Notes: a model not told the origin generated them from the letters alone. DNA of 6,795 bases from Conexibacter sp. (GCA_025964055.1 JAOPZP010000420.1:1-6795); one strand, 5' to 3'. Shown: positions 1 to 6,073, counted from the stretch's first letter. A program made the numbers and translations.

Positions 1-540
1 CGGCCGCGCCGGCCCGCCGGACAGGCGGCTGGTCGCGACGGCCAGCGCCGCGAGCGCCAGGGCGACGACGAGCGCCAGCAGCAGGTCGCCGGTGGAGAGC
101 GGGAACGCGCCGGCCGAGGACCGGTCCACGCGCGTGCCGGTGGTGGCGAGCGCCGGCCGCTTCGTGGCCGTCCCGCTGCCCGTCGACGCGTGCTGCCTGG
201 CCGCCGGCGTGGACGGGCGGGTGCGGTGCGGCTTGGCGTTCTTGGTGTGCTTGCCCGACGACGTGCCGGTGGTCGGCGTGGTCGACGTGGTTGCCACGCT
301 CGGGGCCGTGGCGGGCGCCGCGGTCGCGGGCACGCTGCGCGTGGCCGCGCGGAGGCTGCCGGACGACCCGGAGCCACCGCTCCCGCCGCCACCGACCACG
401 CCGCCGCCGAGGACGGCCTGGTCGCCACTCCCGGGACCGCCGTAGCCGCTGAGCAGCGGGTCGTCGCCGGCCGCGAGCGCCGCGCCGGGCAGCACGAGAA
501 CCGACAGCAGGACGGCGGCGAGGGTGGCGAGGCGGTTCAT
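1..540 (-). CDS. Secreted Ser/Thr/Gly-rich surface protein, partial (C-terminus beyond left edge)
   Basis: Read on the minus strand from ATG at 540, 180 codons stay open to the window edge, so the stop is not visible. Residues 1-24 are a Sec signal peptide: MNRLAT, a Leu/Val/Ala core, then an ALAAG cleavage region. The mature protein begins DDPLLSGYGGPGSGDQ, followed by a Gly/Ser run (about 47-62) and a long Thr/Ser/Pro/Ala low-complexity stretch (about 65-145) with a basic patch (KHTKNAKPHRTR, 98-109). Residues 147-151 read PLSTG, directly before a hydrophobic helix (about 152-170) and an Arg. This resembles a cell-wall sorting signal, although the motif is not a canonical LPxTG. The protein is probably exported and surface-attached, with a flexible and possibly O-glycosylated stalk. 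It lies 60 bases after the ligase gene on the same strand. No clear Shine-Dalgarno precedes the ATG. The exact function is unknown. Confidence 0.8.
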   Translation of the reverse strand, partial: MNRLATLAAVLLSVLVLPGAALAAGDDPLLSGYGGPGSGDQAVLGGGVVGGGGSGGSGSSGSLRAATRSVPATAAPATAPSVATTSTTPTTGTSSGKHTKNAKPHRTRPSTPAARQHASTGSGTATKRPALATTGTRVDRSSAGAFPLSTGDLLLALVVALALAALAVATSRLSGGPARP

Positions 541-554
541 GGGCGTGACGATCG

Positions 555-567
555 GTTCAAGGTAGCA
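555..567 (-). promoter_or_regulatory. Candidate extended -10 promoter before the secreted-protein gene
   Basis: On the minus strand the gap between the ligase stop and the ATG at 540 contains TGCTACCTT, an extended -10 pattern (TGn followed by TAnnnT). A transcript starting about 7 bases downstream would have a leader of only about a dozen bases, which fits the lack of a Shine-Dalgarno sequence. No good -35 is visible, so this is a weak call. Read-through from the ligase gene is equally possible. Confidence 0.3.
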
Positions 568-600
568 ATGGACAGAGTTCAGGAGGGACGGTCGGTCTGC

Positions 601-2715
601 TCAGCGGCCGAACTGCTGGGCCCCGCTCAGGATGCGCTGGTTGACCGCGGCCAGGTCGAGCGTGCCGCCGGAGCGCACGATCTTCAGGGCCTCGCGCGTG
701 GTGGCGTCGCGCGGCGCCAGCTGCGCCGCGCGGGTCAGCAGCCGCTGGGCCTCGGCGGGCCGGCCGGTGGCGGAGGCGATCACGCCGCGCTCGAGCGTCG
801 CGTACTGGTCGTCGGGCACGCGCGCGAGCGCCCGGCCGAAGGCGGCGTCGGCGCGCTGCAGGTCGCCGAGCCGCCCGGCGATGCTGCCCGCCAGCGAGTC
901 GGCGCGGTCCGAGAACGGATCGAGCGTTCGCGCGCGGTCGAGACGCTCGTAGGCGGCGTTCGGGGTCTTGACGTAGGTCTTGGCCGCCGCCTTGACCTCG
1001 TGGTCCGATCCCCACAGCCCGAACAGCGCCACGCCCGCGAGGACGAGGACGGCGGTGACTGGCGCGAGGACGGTCGACGACGGGCGCGAGAGGACGCCGA
1101 CCTCCGCCCTCCGCGGCGCGAGGACGGTGAACGACGGGCGCGCGAGGACGGGGACAGTCCCCCTCCGCGGCGCCAGCGACGCCGCGAGCCCGAGCATCGC
1201 GAACGCGGCGATGCTCAGCCCCGGGAACTCGAAGAACCAGTCGGCCGAGCCGTGGACCAACCAGTACACGAACGCGATCGCCGCCCCGCCGGCGACGGCG
1301 GCGCCGAGGTCGTCGGCGCGTCGCGCGCGCAGCACGCGCCACACCGCAGCGAGCGCCGCGGCGAACGCCCCGAACAGCAGCAGCGCGCCGATGACCCCGG
1401 TCTGCACCAGCGCCCGCAGCTCGATGCTGTGCGGGAAGCTCGGCGTCTCGGCGCTGCGGCCGTCGCGCAGGTACTGCTGGAAGAAGTTGTCCGCCCCGAT
1501 CCCCGCCACCGGATGGTCACCGAAGACGCGGACGGCGACGCGGTAGAAGTCATAGCGGTTGGAGCCCAGGCCGCTCCCCAGCCGGCTGCCGGTCGCGTCC
1601 GTGCTGTAGCCGCCCTTGAACGAGCTCCATGCGTCGTCGACGCGCGTGATCGGGTTGCCCATCACGACCAGCGCCGCGAGGACCGCGACCACGCCGGCAG
1701 CCCCGAAGCCGGCGTGGCCCAGGCGGCGCAGCCGTGCCGCGGTCGCCTCGGCGGGCGGGCGGCGAACCTCGAGCAGCGCGACCAGGCCGACCACGAGCGC
1801 CACCAGCAGCGCGCCGGCCAGCATGGCGCGGCCCGCGGCATCGGCCGCGCCGATCCCGGGCGGCGGCTGGTAGACGCCGACCACGTCGGTCAGGTGGATC
1901 AGCGACGGCACCGCGGCGCCGCACGCGATGGCGATCGGCACGAGCGTGACGAGGTGGCGGAGGCGGCCCGGGACGAGCGCCACGAACAGGACCGCGCAGA
2001 TCGGCAGCGCCAGCACCGCGCCGCGGCTGAGCGCCAGCAGCGAGACGTCGAACGTCACCACCGCGGTCGCGGCGAACAGGGCGCGCAGCGCCGGCGGCAC
2101 GCGCCGGGACGCGGCCAGCGCGACCGCCGGCCAGAACGCCATGAGGAACACCGCGGCGGTCGCGTTCGGGTAGCCGGCCGGCGGCATGAACCGCCCGGCC
2201 GAGAACAGCGTGCGGGGATCGGCGACCAGCGGGACGCGGAGCGCCTCGACCAGCGCGATGCCGCCGATGGCGAGCACCCAGAGCCCGAGGACCACCGCGG
2301 CGGTCTGCGTCCGCTGCGGCCAGAGGCCGAACAGGCAGAAGACCACCACGTACATCAGCGTGCGGTTGGAGCCCTCCCACGCCGCGCCCGGATCGGCCGC
2401 CCAGGCGATCGACGCGAAGCTCCACGCGGCATAGAGCGCGAGCAGCGCCGCGGCGGCCACGACGGTGCGCGGCACGGCGCGCCAGTCGTTGGGCACCGTC
2501 CACAGCGCGACTGCCAGCAGCGCGAGCGCGACGATCCCGCCCGGTGCCCACGTCGAGATCGGGTAGCCGCCCTTCTCGGCGGCGAACCACGCGAGCAGGA
2601 CGACGATGCCCAGGCACGGCACGGTGATCGGCGCAGCGCGCAGCGATCGCAGACCAGCGGCGAGCAGCGCCGGGTCCCGCCGGCGCTCGGTCGCGGCGTG
2701 CAGCATCGGCGGCAT
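601..2715 (-). CDS. O-antigen ligase/polymerase (Wzy_C) family membrane protein with TPR-like C-terminal tail
   Basis: This is a polytopic inner-membrane protein of 704 residues from ATG at 2715 (701 from ATG at 2706; positions below count from 2706). About a dozen hydrophobic helices run from residue 28 to 510. Hallmarks of the WaaL/Wzy/PglL superfamily are an LSRGA motif (226-230), an extracytoplasmic loop with GIGADNFFQQY (402-412), and PHSIELRALVQTGVIG (425-440), matching the family's His-containing motif before a helix. A linker with an 18-residue tandem repeat (514-549) precedes a last hydrophobic helix (about 550-564) and an alpha-helical TPR-like tail (about 585-665) including GDLQRADAAFGRALARVPDD. 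Typical members are 400-450 residues, so the tail is an addition. Family members transfer or polymerise undecaprenyl-linked glycans outside the membrane; the acceptor here is unknown. Neither start has a Shine-Dalgarno. The gene diverges from the hydrolase gene and precedes a Ser/Thr-rich secreted protein. Confidence 0.85.
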   Translation of the reverse strand: MPPMLHAATERRRDPALLAAGLRSLRAAPITVPCLGIVVLLAWFAAEKGGYPISTWAPGGIVALALLAVALWTVPNDWRAVPRTVVAAAALLALYAAWSFASIAWAADPGAAWEGSNRTLMYVVVFCLFGLWPQRTQTAAVVLGLWVLAIGGIALVEALRVPLVADPRTLFSAGRFMPPAGYPNATAAVFLMAFWPAVALAASRRVPPALRALFAATAVVTFDVSLLALSRGAVLALPICAVLFVALVPGRLRHLVTLVPIAIACGAAVPSLIHLTDVVGVYQPPPGIGAADAAGRAMLAGALLVALVVGLVALLEVRRPPAEATAARLRRLGHAGFGAAGVVAVLAALVVMGNPITRVDDAWSSFKGGYSTDATGSRLGSGLGSNRYDFYRVAVRVFGDHPVAGIGADNFFQQYLRDGRSAETPSFPHSIELRALVQTGVIGALLLFGAFAAALAAVWRVLRARRADDLGAAVAGGAAIAFVYWLVHGSADWFFEFPGLSIAAFAMLGLAASLAPRRGTVPVLARPSFTVLAPRRAEVGVLSRPSSTVLAPVTAVLVLAGVALFGLWGSDHEVKAAAKTYVKTPNAAYERLDRARTLDPFSDRADSLAGSIAGRLGDLQRADAAFGRALARVPDDQYATLERGVIASATGRPAEAQRLLTRAAQLAPRDATTREALKIVRSGGTLDLAAVNQRILSGAQQFGR
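1060..1168 (-). repeat. 54-bp in-frame tandem duplication inside the ligase gene
   Basis: Two head-to-tail 54-bp copies (about 1061-1114 and 1115-1168) differ at roughly nine positions by eye. They encode RRGTVPVLARPSFTVLAP followed by RRAEVGVLSRPSSTVLAP in the linker between the membrane core and the last hydrophobic helix. Each copy also contains a half-length echo, because GCGAGGACG-like segments recur at about 24-31 base spacing. Confidence 0.85.
1150..1162. repeat. 13-bp perfect palindrome GGGGACAGTCCCC within the duplicated segment
   Basis: Arms GGGGAC and GTCCCC flank a single A. The palindrome is present in only one of the two 54-bp copies. Palindromic seeds of this look occur in interspersed REP-like repeats in other bacteria, so it may be a trace of such an element inside the coding sequence. 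From one window it could also be chance in GC-rich DNA. Confidence 0.5.
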
Positions 2716-2731
2716 GGTACGGGACGGTTCG

Positions 2732-2776
2732 GGGAGATCCCGCCCCTCGCGGCCGGATGTCCGGTGCCGATCTCCC
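2732..2776. promoter_or_regulatory. Nested inverted repeat in the divergent intergenic region
   Basis: An outer perfect 8-bp inverted repeat, GGGAGATC (2732-2739) and GATCTCCC (2769-2776), encloses an inner one, CCGGA-TG-TCCGG (2753-2764). On the minus strand it lies 17-61 bases upstream of the ligase start, so it could fold in the ligase mRNA leader. As DNA it lies just upstream of the predicted promoter of the hydrolase gene and could be an operator. Which role applies, if either, cannot be told from sequence. Confidence 0.5.
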
Positions 2777-2790
2777 GCAAAGCGGAGAAG

Positions 2791-2820
2791 TTCGCAACGA
2801 CCGTGCCCGCCGCGTACGAT
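2791..2820 (+). promoter_or_regulatory. Predicted sigma70-type promoter for the hydrolase-methyltransferase genes
   Basis: TTCGCA at 2791-2796 is separated by 18 bases from TACGAT at 2815-2820. The -10 fits the actinobacterial TAnnnT pattern and the -35 matches four of six bases of TTGACA. Transcription would start near 2827, giving a leader of about 58 bases before ATG at 2885. It is the best promoter-like pair in the divergent region. Confidence 0.5.
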
Positions 2821-2862
2821 CCGCCCGCCCGACCGCTGAGCGGCGGCGCGCGGCGCACCGCT

Positions 2863-2892
2863 GGAGGCGACAGATTGGATCGGGATGGCTGA
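2863..2892 (+). promoter_or_regulatory. Shine-Dalgarno GGAGG spaced for an upstream TTG mini-ORF rather than for the hydrolase ATG
   Basis: GGAGG at 2863-2867 is 17 bases from the ATG at 2885, too far for normal initiation. It is 7 bases from TTG at 2875, which opens a five-codon frame (L/M-D-R-D-G) ending at TGA 2890-2892, overlapping the first codons of the hydrolase gene. This would suit translational coupling by re-initiation. Otherwise the hydrolase gene starts with a poor ribosome site. Confidence 0.35.
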
Positions 2893-4534
2893 GACGGAGA
2901 CGGTCGCACGGTGGTTCGGTCCCCCCGACCGACAGCTGCTCGGATGGGTCACGGCGCAGCAGGACGGCGGCCGGGCGAGCGGCGTCCTGATCGCGGCGCC
3001 GATCGGCTACGAGCACCTGACGAGCCACCGGAGCCTGCGGGTCCTCGCCGAGGCCCTGGCCGGCGACGGCCACCGGGTGCTGCGCTTCGACTACCACGGG
3101 ACCGGCGACTCGACCGGCGACGCCTGGGATCCGGACCGCGTCGGCGCGTGGCGCGAGAGCCTCCACGCCGCCGCGCGGGAGCTGCGCGACCAGGGCTGCA
3201 CCCGCCTCACCGTCGTGGGACTGCGGCTGGGCGCGCTGCTGGCGCTCGTCGAGGGCGCCGGCGTCGACGCCGACGGCTTGGTGGCGTGGTGCCCCGCCGC
3301 CTCCGGCAAGCGCTACGTCAAGGAGCTCCGGCTGCTCGGAGTCGAGATCCCTCCCGAGCACGATCGTGGCTGCGGCCCCGCCTACAGCCACGCCGGCGAC
3401 GTCTACACCGCGCAGACGTTGGCGGACCTGGCGGCGATCGCCGGGCCGTCGAGCCGGCCCGCCCGGCGCGTGCTGATCGTCGACGACCGACCCGCGAAGC
3501 TCGCCTCCGCGCTCGAGGAGCTCGGCGCATCCGTGACCACGGCGACGGCCGAGGGAAGCGACAAGATGGTCCAGACGACGGCCGAGCGCGCCGAGGTGCC
3601 CCACGCCAGGCTCGAGGACATCCGCGCCTGGATCGGCGCGGCGGACGGCGAGCCGCTGGCGCCGCCTTCGACCGAGCCCGCCGCCTCATTGACCGCCGGG
3701 GACGGCCGTGCGCTGCGCGAGACGGTCGTCGCGCTCGGTCCGCATCAGCTCGTGGGCGTCCTCACCGAGCCGCTGGACGCCGACCCCGACGCCCCGACCG
3801 TCGTGTTCCTGAACTCGGGCTCCGAGCCGCACTTCGGCCCCGGTCGCACGTGGGTGTCGTTCGCACGCGAGCTGGCTCTCGACGGCCGGCGGGCCCTGCG
3901 CTTCGACTTCCGCGGCTGGGGCGAGAGCCCGGACGATCGCAAGGCGCCCGGGCGCCCGTACGAGGACCACTGCATGGACGACCTTCGCAGCGTGATCGAC
4001 GCGCTGCACGAGCAAGGCCACCCGCACGTCATCCCGTTCGGCCTCTGCTCGGGCGCCTACATCGCCCTGAAGGTCGCGCTCGACCAGCCGGTCGCCGGCG
4101 TCGTGGCGCTCAACCCGCAGATGTACTGGAGCCACGGCCAGCCCCGCCTCCTCACGCCGGACGACAACACGCTGCACCGCACGGCCGAGCGAGCCCGTCT
4201 CTCCCGCGGTGCGCGCCGCGGCGTGTGGACGGCCCTCGACCTCCTCGGACACCGCAACGACGCCGGCCGCTGGTTGACCGACCTCGCCCGCGGGGCGGCC
4301 CCGATCGCGCTGATCTTCGCCGAGGGCGACGAGGGCCTGTTCCACCTGCGCACCCGCTTGGCCCGCCGCCTCGCGACGGCGCTGCGCAACGACGGCGTCA
4401 GGCTGATCGAGATCCCGGACATCGACCACAGCATGCACCGCCTGTGGCGCCGCGAGGCGATCTTCGACGCGCTGCAGCAGCAGGTCCGCACGATGGCGAC
4501 GGCCACCGAGACCGGATCGGTCGCGTCCCGGTGA
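2885..4534 (+). CDS. Tandem alpha/beta-hydrolase fusion, exosortase-system-associated hydrolase type
   Basis: This 549-residue soluble protein has two alpha/beta-hydrolase domains (about 1-250 and 270-535) joined by a short Pro/Ala linker. Domain 1 has RFDYHGTGDSTGD (67-79) and, at the nucleophile elbow, GLRLG (112-116) with Arg where Ser is expected. This pattern recalls exosortase A system-associated hydrolase 2. Domain 2 has FLNSGSEPHFGPGR (308-321), DFRGWGES (341-348), GLCSG (386-390) with Cys388 as likely nucleophile, an acidic GDEG (481-484), and DIDHSMH (512-518) supplying the His. It recalls hydrolase 1 of the same systems. Those families sit in exopolysaccharide/exosortase loci; their substrates are not established. 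Domain 2 could be active, while domain 1 looks catalytically altered. The ATG at 2885 is the first start in a frame matching the domain. The methyltransferase follows after 45 bases in the same frame and probably the same operon. Assignment to the named subfamilies is from remembered motifs. Confidence 0.85.
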   Translation: MAETETVARWFGPPDRQLLGWVTAQQDGGRASGVLIAAPIGYEHLTSHRSLRVLAEALAGDGHRVLRFDYHGTGDSTGDAWDPDRVGAWRESLHAAARELRDQGCTRLTVVGLRLGALLALVEGAGVDADGLVAWCPAASGKRYVKELRLLGVEIPPEHDRGCGPAYSHAGDVYTAQTLADLAAIAGPSSRPARRVLIVDDRPAKLASALEELGASVTTATAEGSDKMVQTTAERAEVPHARLEDIRAWIGAADGEPLAPPSTEPAASLTAGDGRALRETVVALGPHQLVGVLTEPLDADPDAPTVVFLNSGSEPHFGPGRTWVSFARELALDGRRALRFDFRGWGESPDDRKAPGRPYEDHCMDDLRSVIDALHEQGHPHVIPFGLCSGAYIALKVALDQPVAGVVALNPQMYWSHGQPRLLTPDDNTLHRTAERARLSRGARRGVWTALDLLGHRNDAGRWLTDLARGAAPIALIFAEGDEGLFHLRTRLARRLATALRNDGVRLIEIPDIDHSMHRLWRREAIFDALQQQVRTMATATETGSVASR

Positions 4535-4535
4535 C

Positions 4536-4583
4536 ATGATCGCGACGATGGCCAACGACCGTGCACGGCGCGCGCGCCGATGA
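4536..4583 (+). CDS. Possible 15-residue Arg-rich leader peptide overlapping the methyltransferase start
   Basis: ATG at 4536, two bases after the hydrolase stop, opens MIATMANDRARRARR and ends at TGA 4581-4583, overlapping the methyltransferase ATG at 4580 as ATGA. A second in-frame ATG lies at 4548. The overlap is typical of translational coupling and could help the methyltransferase, which has no Shine-Dalgarno of its own. No strong ribosome site precedes the mini-ORF either, so it may be fortuitous. Confidence 0.25.
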   Translation: MIATMANDRARRARR

Positions 4584-5521
4584 AGTGGCTCGCCAAGGCG
4601 GCGGTACAGGGCGCGATCAGCGTCATGCCGCGCAGCCACGAGATCAACTACATCTTCCAGCGCAAGGTCACCAAGCGCCTGCCGCGCGGCCCCGAGGACT
4701 TCGACTTCCACGCCGCGACCGCCGCCCAGCACGTCCACTCCCTGCGGCGCCACCGTCCTGGCGCCGACCTCGGGCAGCTGCGCCTCTACGAGTTCGGCAG
4801 CGGATGGGACCTCATCGGCGCGATCTCGCTCTGGGCGCTCGGCGCCAACGACCAGGTCCTCGTGGACATCCGGCCGAACATGCGCATCGAGCTGGTCAAC
4901 CACACGCTGGCGCAGTTCGCCGCGCGCCACGAGGCGCTCGAGCAGCGCCTCGGCGAGCCGTTGCGCAGGGTCGACGGCCGGCCGATCGCCGACGCGGGCG
5001 AGCTGGAAGGGCGTTTCGGCATCCGCTATCTGGCCCCGCTGGACGCGCGCGACACGGGCTTCGACGCGGGCAGCGTCGACTTCGTGACGAGCACCTTCAC
5101 GCTCGAGCACATCCCGGCCGGCGACCTCGCAGACATCCTCGCCGAGATCCGCCGCCTGCTCACGCCGGACGGCCTGATGAGCTCGCTGATCGACCTCCAG
5201 GACCACTACTCCTACATCGACGGCGCGGTGTCGGCCTACAACTTCCTGCGCTACTCCGACCGGACCTGGGCGCTGCTGAACCCGCAGCTCCAGTGGCAGA
5301 GCCGTCAGCGCTATCCCGAGTACCTCGAGCTGTTCCGATCGGCCGGTCTGGAGATCGTCGCCGAAGAGCACCTGAGCCCGTCCGAGGCGGACCTGCGGGA
5401 GCTCGCGGCCATGCCGATCCACCCGCGGTTTCGGGCCGTCGACCGGTCGCTGCACGACCTCGGCGTCCGGTCGCTCGACGTCGTCGCCCGCGTCGCGGGC
5501 GAGCGTCCCGCCGTAACGTAG
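4580..5521 (+). CDS. Class I SAM-dependent methyltransferase
   Basis: This 313-residue cytoplasmic protein has a Rossmann-type methyltransferase core. The SAM-binding motif I is LYEFGSGWDL (69-78), the acidic ribose-binding end of strand 2 is VDIRP (95-99), FDAGSVDFVTSTFTLEHIP (161-179) is the motif II/III region typical of Methyltransf_11-like enzymes, and RLLTPDGLM (192-200) follows. LFRSAGLEIV (251-260) is the usual C-terminal strand. About 65 residues precede motif I, including MPRSHEINYIFQRKVTKRLP, perhaps for substrate recognition. Inserted segments at about 110-150 and 205-245 may form a lid. It may methylate a sugar or lipid-linked glycan intermediate, inferred only from the adjacent ligase and hydrolase genes. 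ATG at 4580 is the only ATG, GTG or TTG in frame after the previous gene's stop. It is not preceded by a recognisable Shine-Dalgarno and may depend on coupling. Confidence 0.85.
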   Translation: MKWLAKAAVQGAISVMPRSHEINYIFQRKVTKRLPRGPEDFDFHAATAAQHVHSLRRHRPGADLGQLRLYEFGSGWDLIGAISLWALGANDQVLVDIRPNMRIELVNHTLAQFAARHEALEQRLGEPLRRVDGRPIADAGELEGRFGIRYLAPLDARDTGFDAGSVDFVTSTFTLEHIPAGDLADILAEIRRLLTPDGLMSSLIDLQDHYSYIDGAVSAYNFLRYSDRTWALLNPQLQWQSRQRYPEYLELFRSAGLEIVAEEHLSPSEADLRELAAMPIHPRFRAVDRSLHDLGVRSLDVVARVAGERPAVT

Positions 5522-5557
5522 CCGCGGGCGCGGCGGTGAGGCAGGCGCCGCCCGCGG
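5522..5557 (+). terminator. GC-rich stem-loop immediately after the methyltransferase stop
   Basis: CCGCGGGC (5522-5529) pairs with GCCCGCGG (5550-5557). After a 2-base bulge, GGCG (5532-5535) pairs with CGCC (5546-5549), leaving a 10-base loop. The stem starts one base after the TAG stop. There is no T-tract, as is common for actinobacterial terminator-like hairpins. It ends only 13 bases before the next ATG, so if it terminates transcription the PRC gene needs a promoter inside or before it. TAACGT at 5514-5519 is a possible -10. Confidence 0.5.
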
Positions 5558-5570
5558 GTAGCAGTGGGCC

Positions 5571-5933
5571 ATGACCGACCTCGGCGCACCGACCTCGTAC
5601 CTGGCCTTGGCCACCGGCGTCCCGGTGCTGACGTCCGACGGCCGGGAGATCGGCACCGTCGCCCACGTGCTGGCCATGCCCGAGGAGGACATCTTCGATG
5701 GCCTGGTGATCCAGACCGACCGCGGACCGCGGTTCGCCGACGCGGTCGTCGTCGATCAGATCCACGAGCGCGGCGTCACGCTGCGCATCGACGCCGCGCA
5801 GGCCGCGCAGCTGGACGAGCCGACCGAGAACCCGCCCGAGCTGTCCACCGGCCCCGACGACACCGTTCCCGACGACAGGAACGTCTCCGCGAAGCTGCGA
5901 CGGGCGTGGGACCTCATCTCCGGCAAGTACTGA
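5571..5933 (+). CDS. PRC-barrel-like domain protein
   Basis: This 120-residue soluble protein has no signal peptide or membrane segment. Residues 15-78 fit a PRC-barrel small beta-barrel: GVPVLTSDGREIGTVAHVLA (the usual V-x-S-x-DG-x-x-IG-x-V pattern), then FDGLVIQTDRGPRFADAVVVDQIHERGVTLRID. An acidic, Pro-rich linker (82-103) leads to a short amphipathic C-terminal helix, SAKLRRAWDLISGKY (106-120). PRC-barrel proteins occur in ribosome maturation (RimM), photosynthetic reaction centres and many small actinobacterial proteins of unknown role. This one is of the last kind and is not RimM, since it lacks the RimM N-domain. The ATG at 5571 has no convincing Shine-Dalgarno. The gene lies between a terminator-like hairpin and a highly structured spacer, and so may be transcribed alone. 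Confidence 0.75.
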   Translation: MTDLGAPTSYLALATGVPVLTSDGREIGTVAHVLAMPEEDIFDGLVIQTDRGPRFADAVVVDQIHERGVTLRIDAAQAAQLDEPTENPPELSTGPDDTVPDDRNVSAKLRRAWDLISGKY

Positions 5934-5946
5934 CGGAGGCGGGGCT

Positions 5947-6073
5947 CAGCCGGCGCAGGGAGCCGCTGTGGGCATCCCGACCGCATGGGCGGGCTGGCCC
6001 TCCCAGCAGATGGGAGCTGGCCGTGTGGTTGCGGCCCGCGTTGCCTGCGACCGTGGAGGCACAGTCCGCCTCT
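5947..6073 (+). promoter_or_regulatory. Run of consecutive hairpins in the spacer before the 78-residue gene; candidate structured leader RNA
   Basis: Hairpin A: CAG-CGGC (5947-5954, one bulged C) with GCCG-CTG (5962-5968). Hairpin B: CCCG (5976-5979) with CGGG (5990-5993), or alternatively CCGC with GCGG inside it. Hairpin C: GGCC-CTCCCA (5996-6005) with TGGGAG-CT-GGCC (6011-6022), loop GCAGA. Hairpin D: GGTTGC-GGC (6027-6035) with GCC-T-GCGACC (6043-6052). Hairpin E: GAGGC (6056-6060) with GCCTC (6068-6072). They tile most of the 163-base gap. Hairpin A could end the PRC transcript, and C-E would lie in the leader of the next gene. No known riboswitch class was recognised. Confidence 0.4.

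Noticed and set aside
190..2892. 900-codon plus-strand ORF opposite the ligase gene
   Set aside because: Its translation is an Arg/Gly/Asp/His-rich low-complexity product typical of antisense frames in high-GC DNA. The opposite strand encodes a clear membrane protein with family motifs.
2716..2952. N-terminal extension of the ligase up to an ATG at 2952
   Set aside because: The 79 extra residues are hydrophilic, Arg/Ser-rich and overlap the divergent promoter region and the start of the hydrolase gene.
1550..3604. 684-codon minus-strand ORF spanning the ligase and hydrolase starts
   Set aside because: It crosses the divergent intergenic region and overlaps two well-supported genes; its composition is Arg/Ala-rich without domain motifs.
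2911..4539. 542-codon plus-strand ORF in another frame of the hydrolase gene
   Set aside because: It is Arg/Pro-dominated and runs fully inside the hydrolase gene, whose own frame has two recognisable alpha/beta-hydrolase cores.
3686..5692. 668-codon minus-strand ORF opposite the hydrolase and methyltransferase
   Set aside because: It is an antisense shadow: the plus strand has catalytic motifs in both genes, while this frame shows only Val/Arg/Glu-rich compositional bias.
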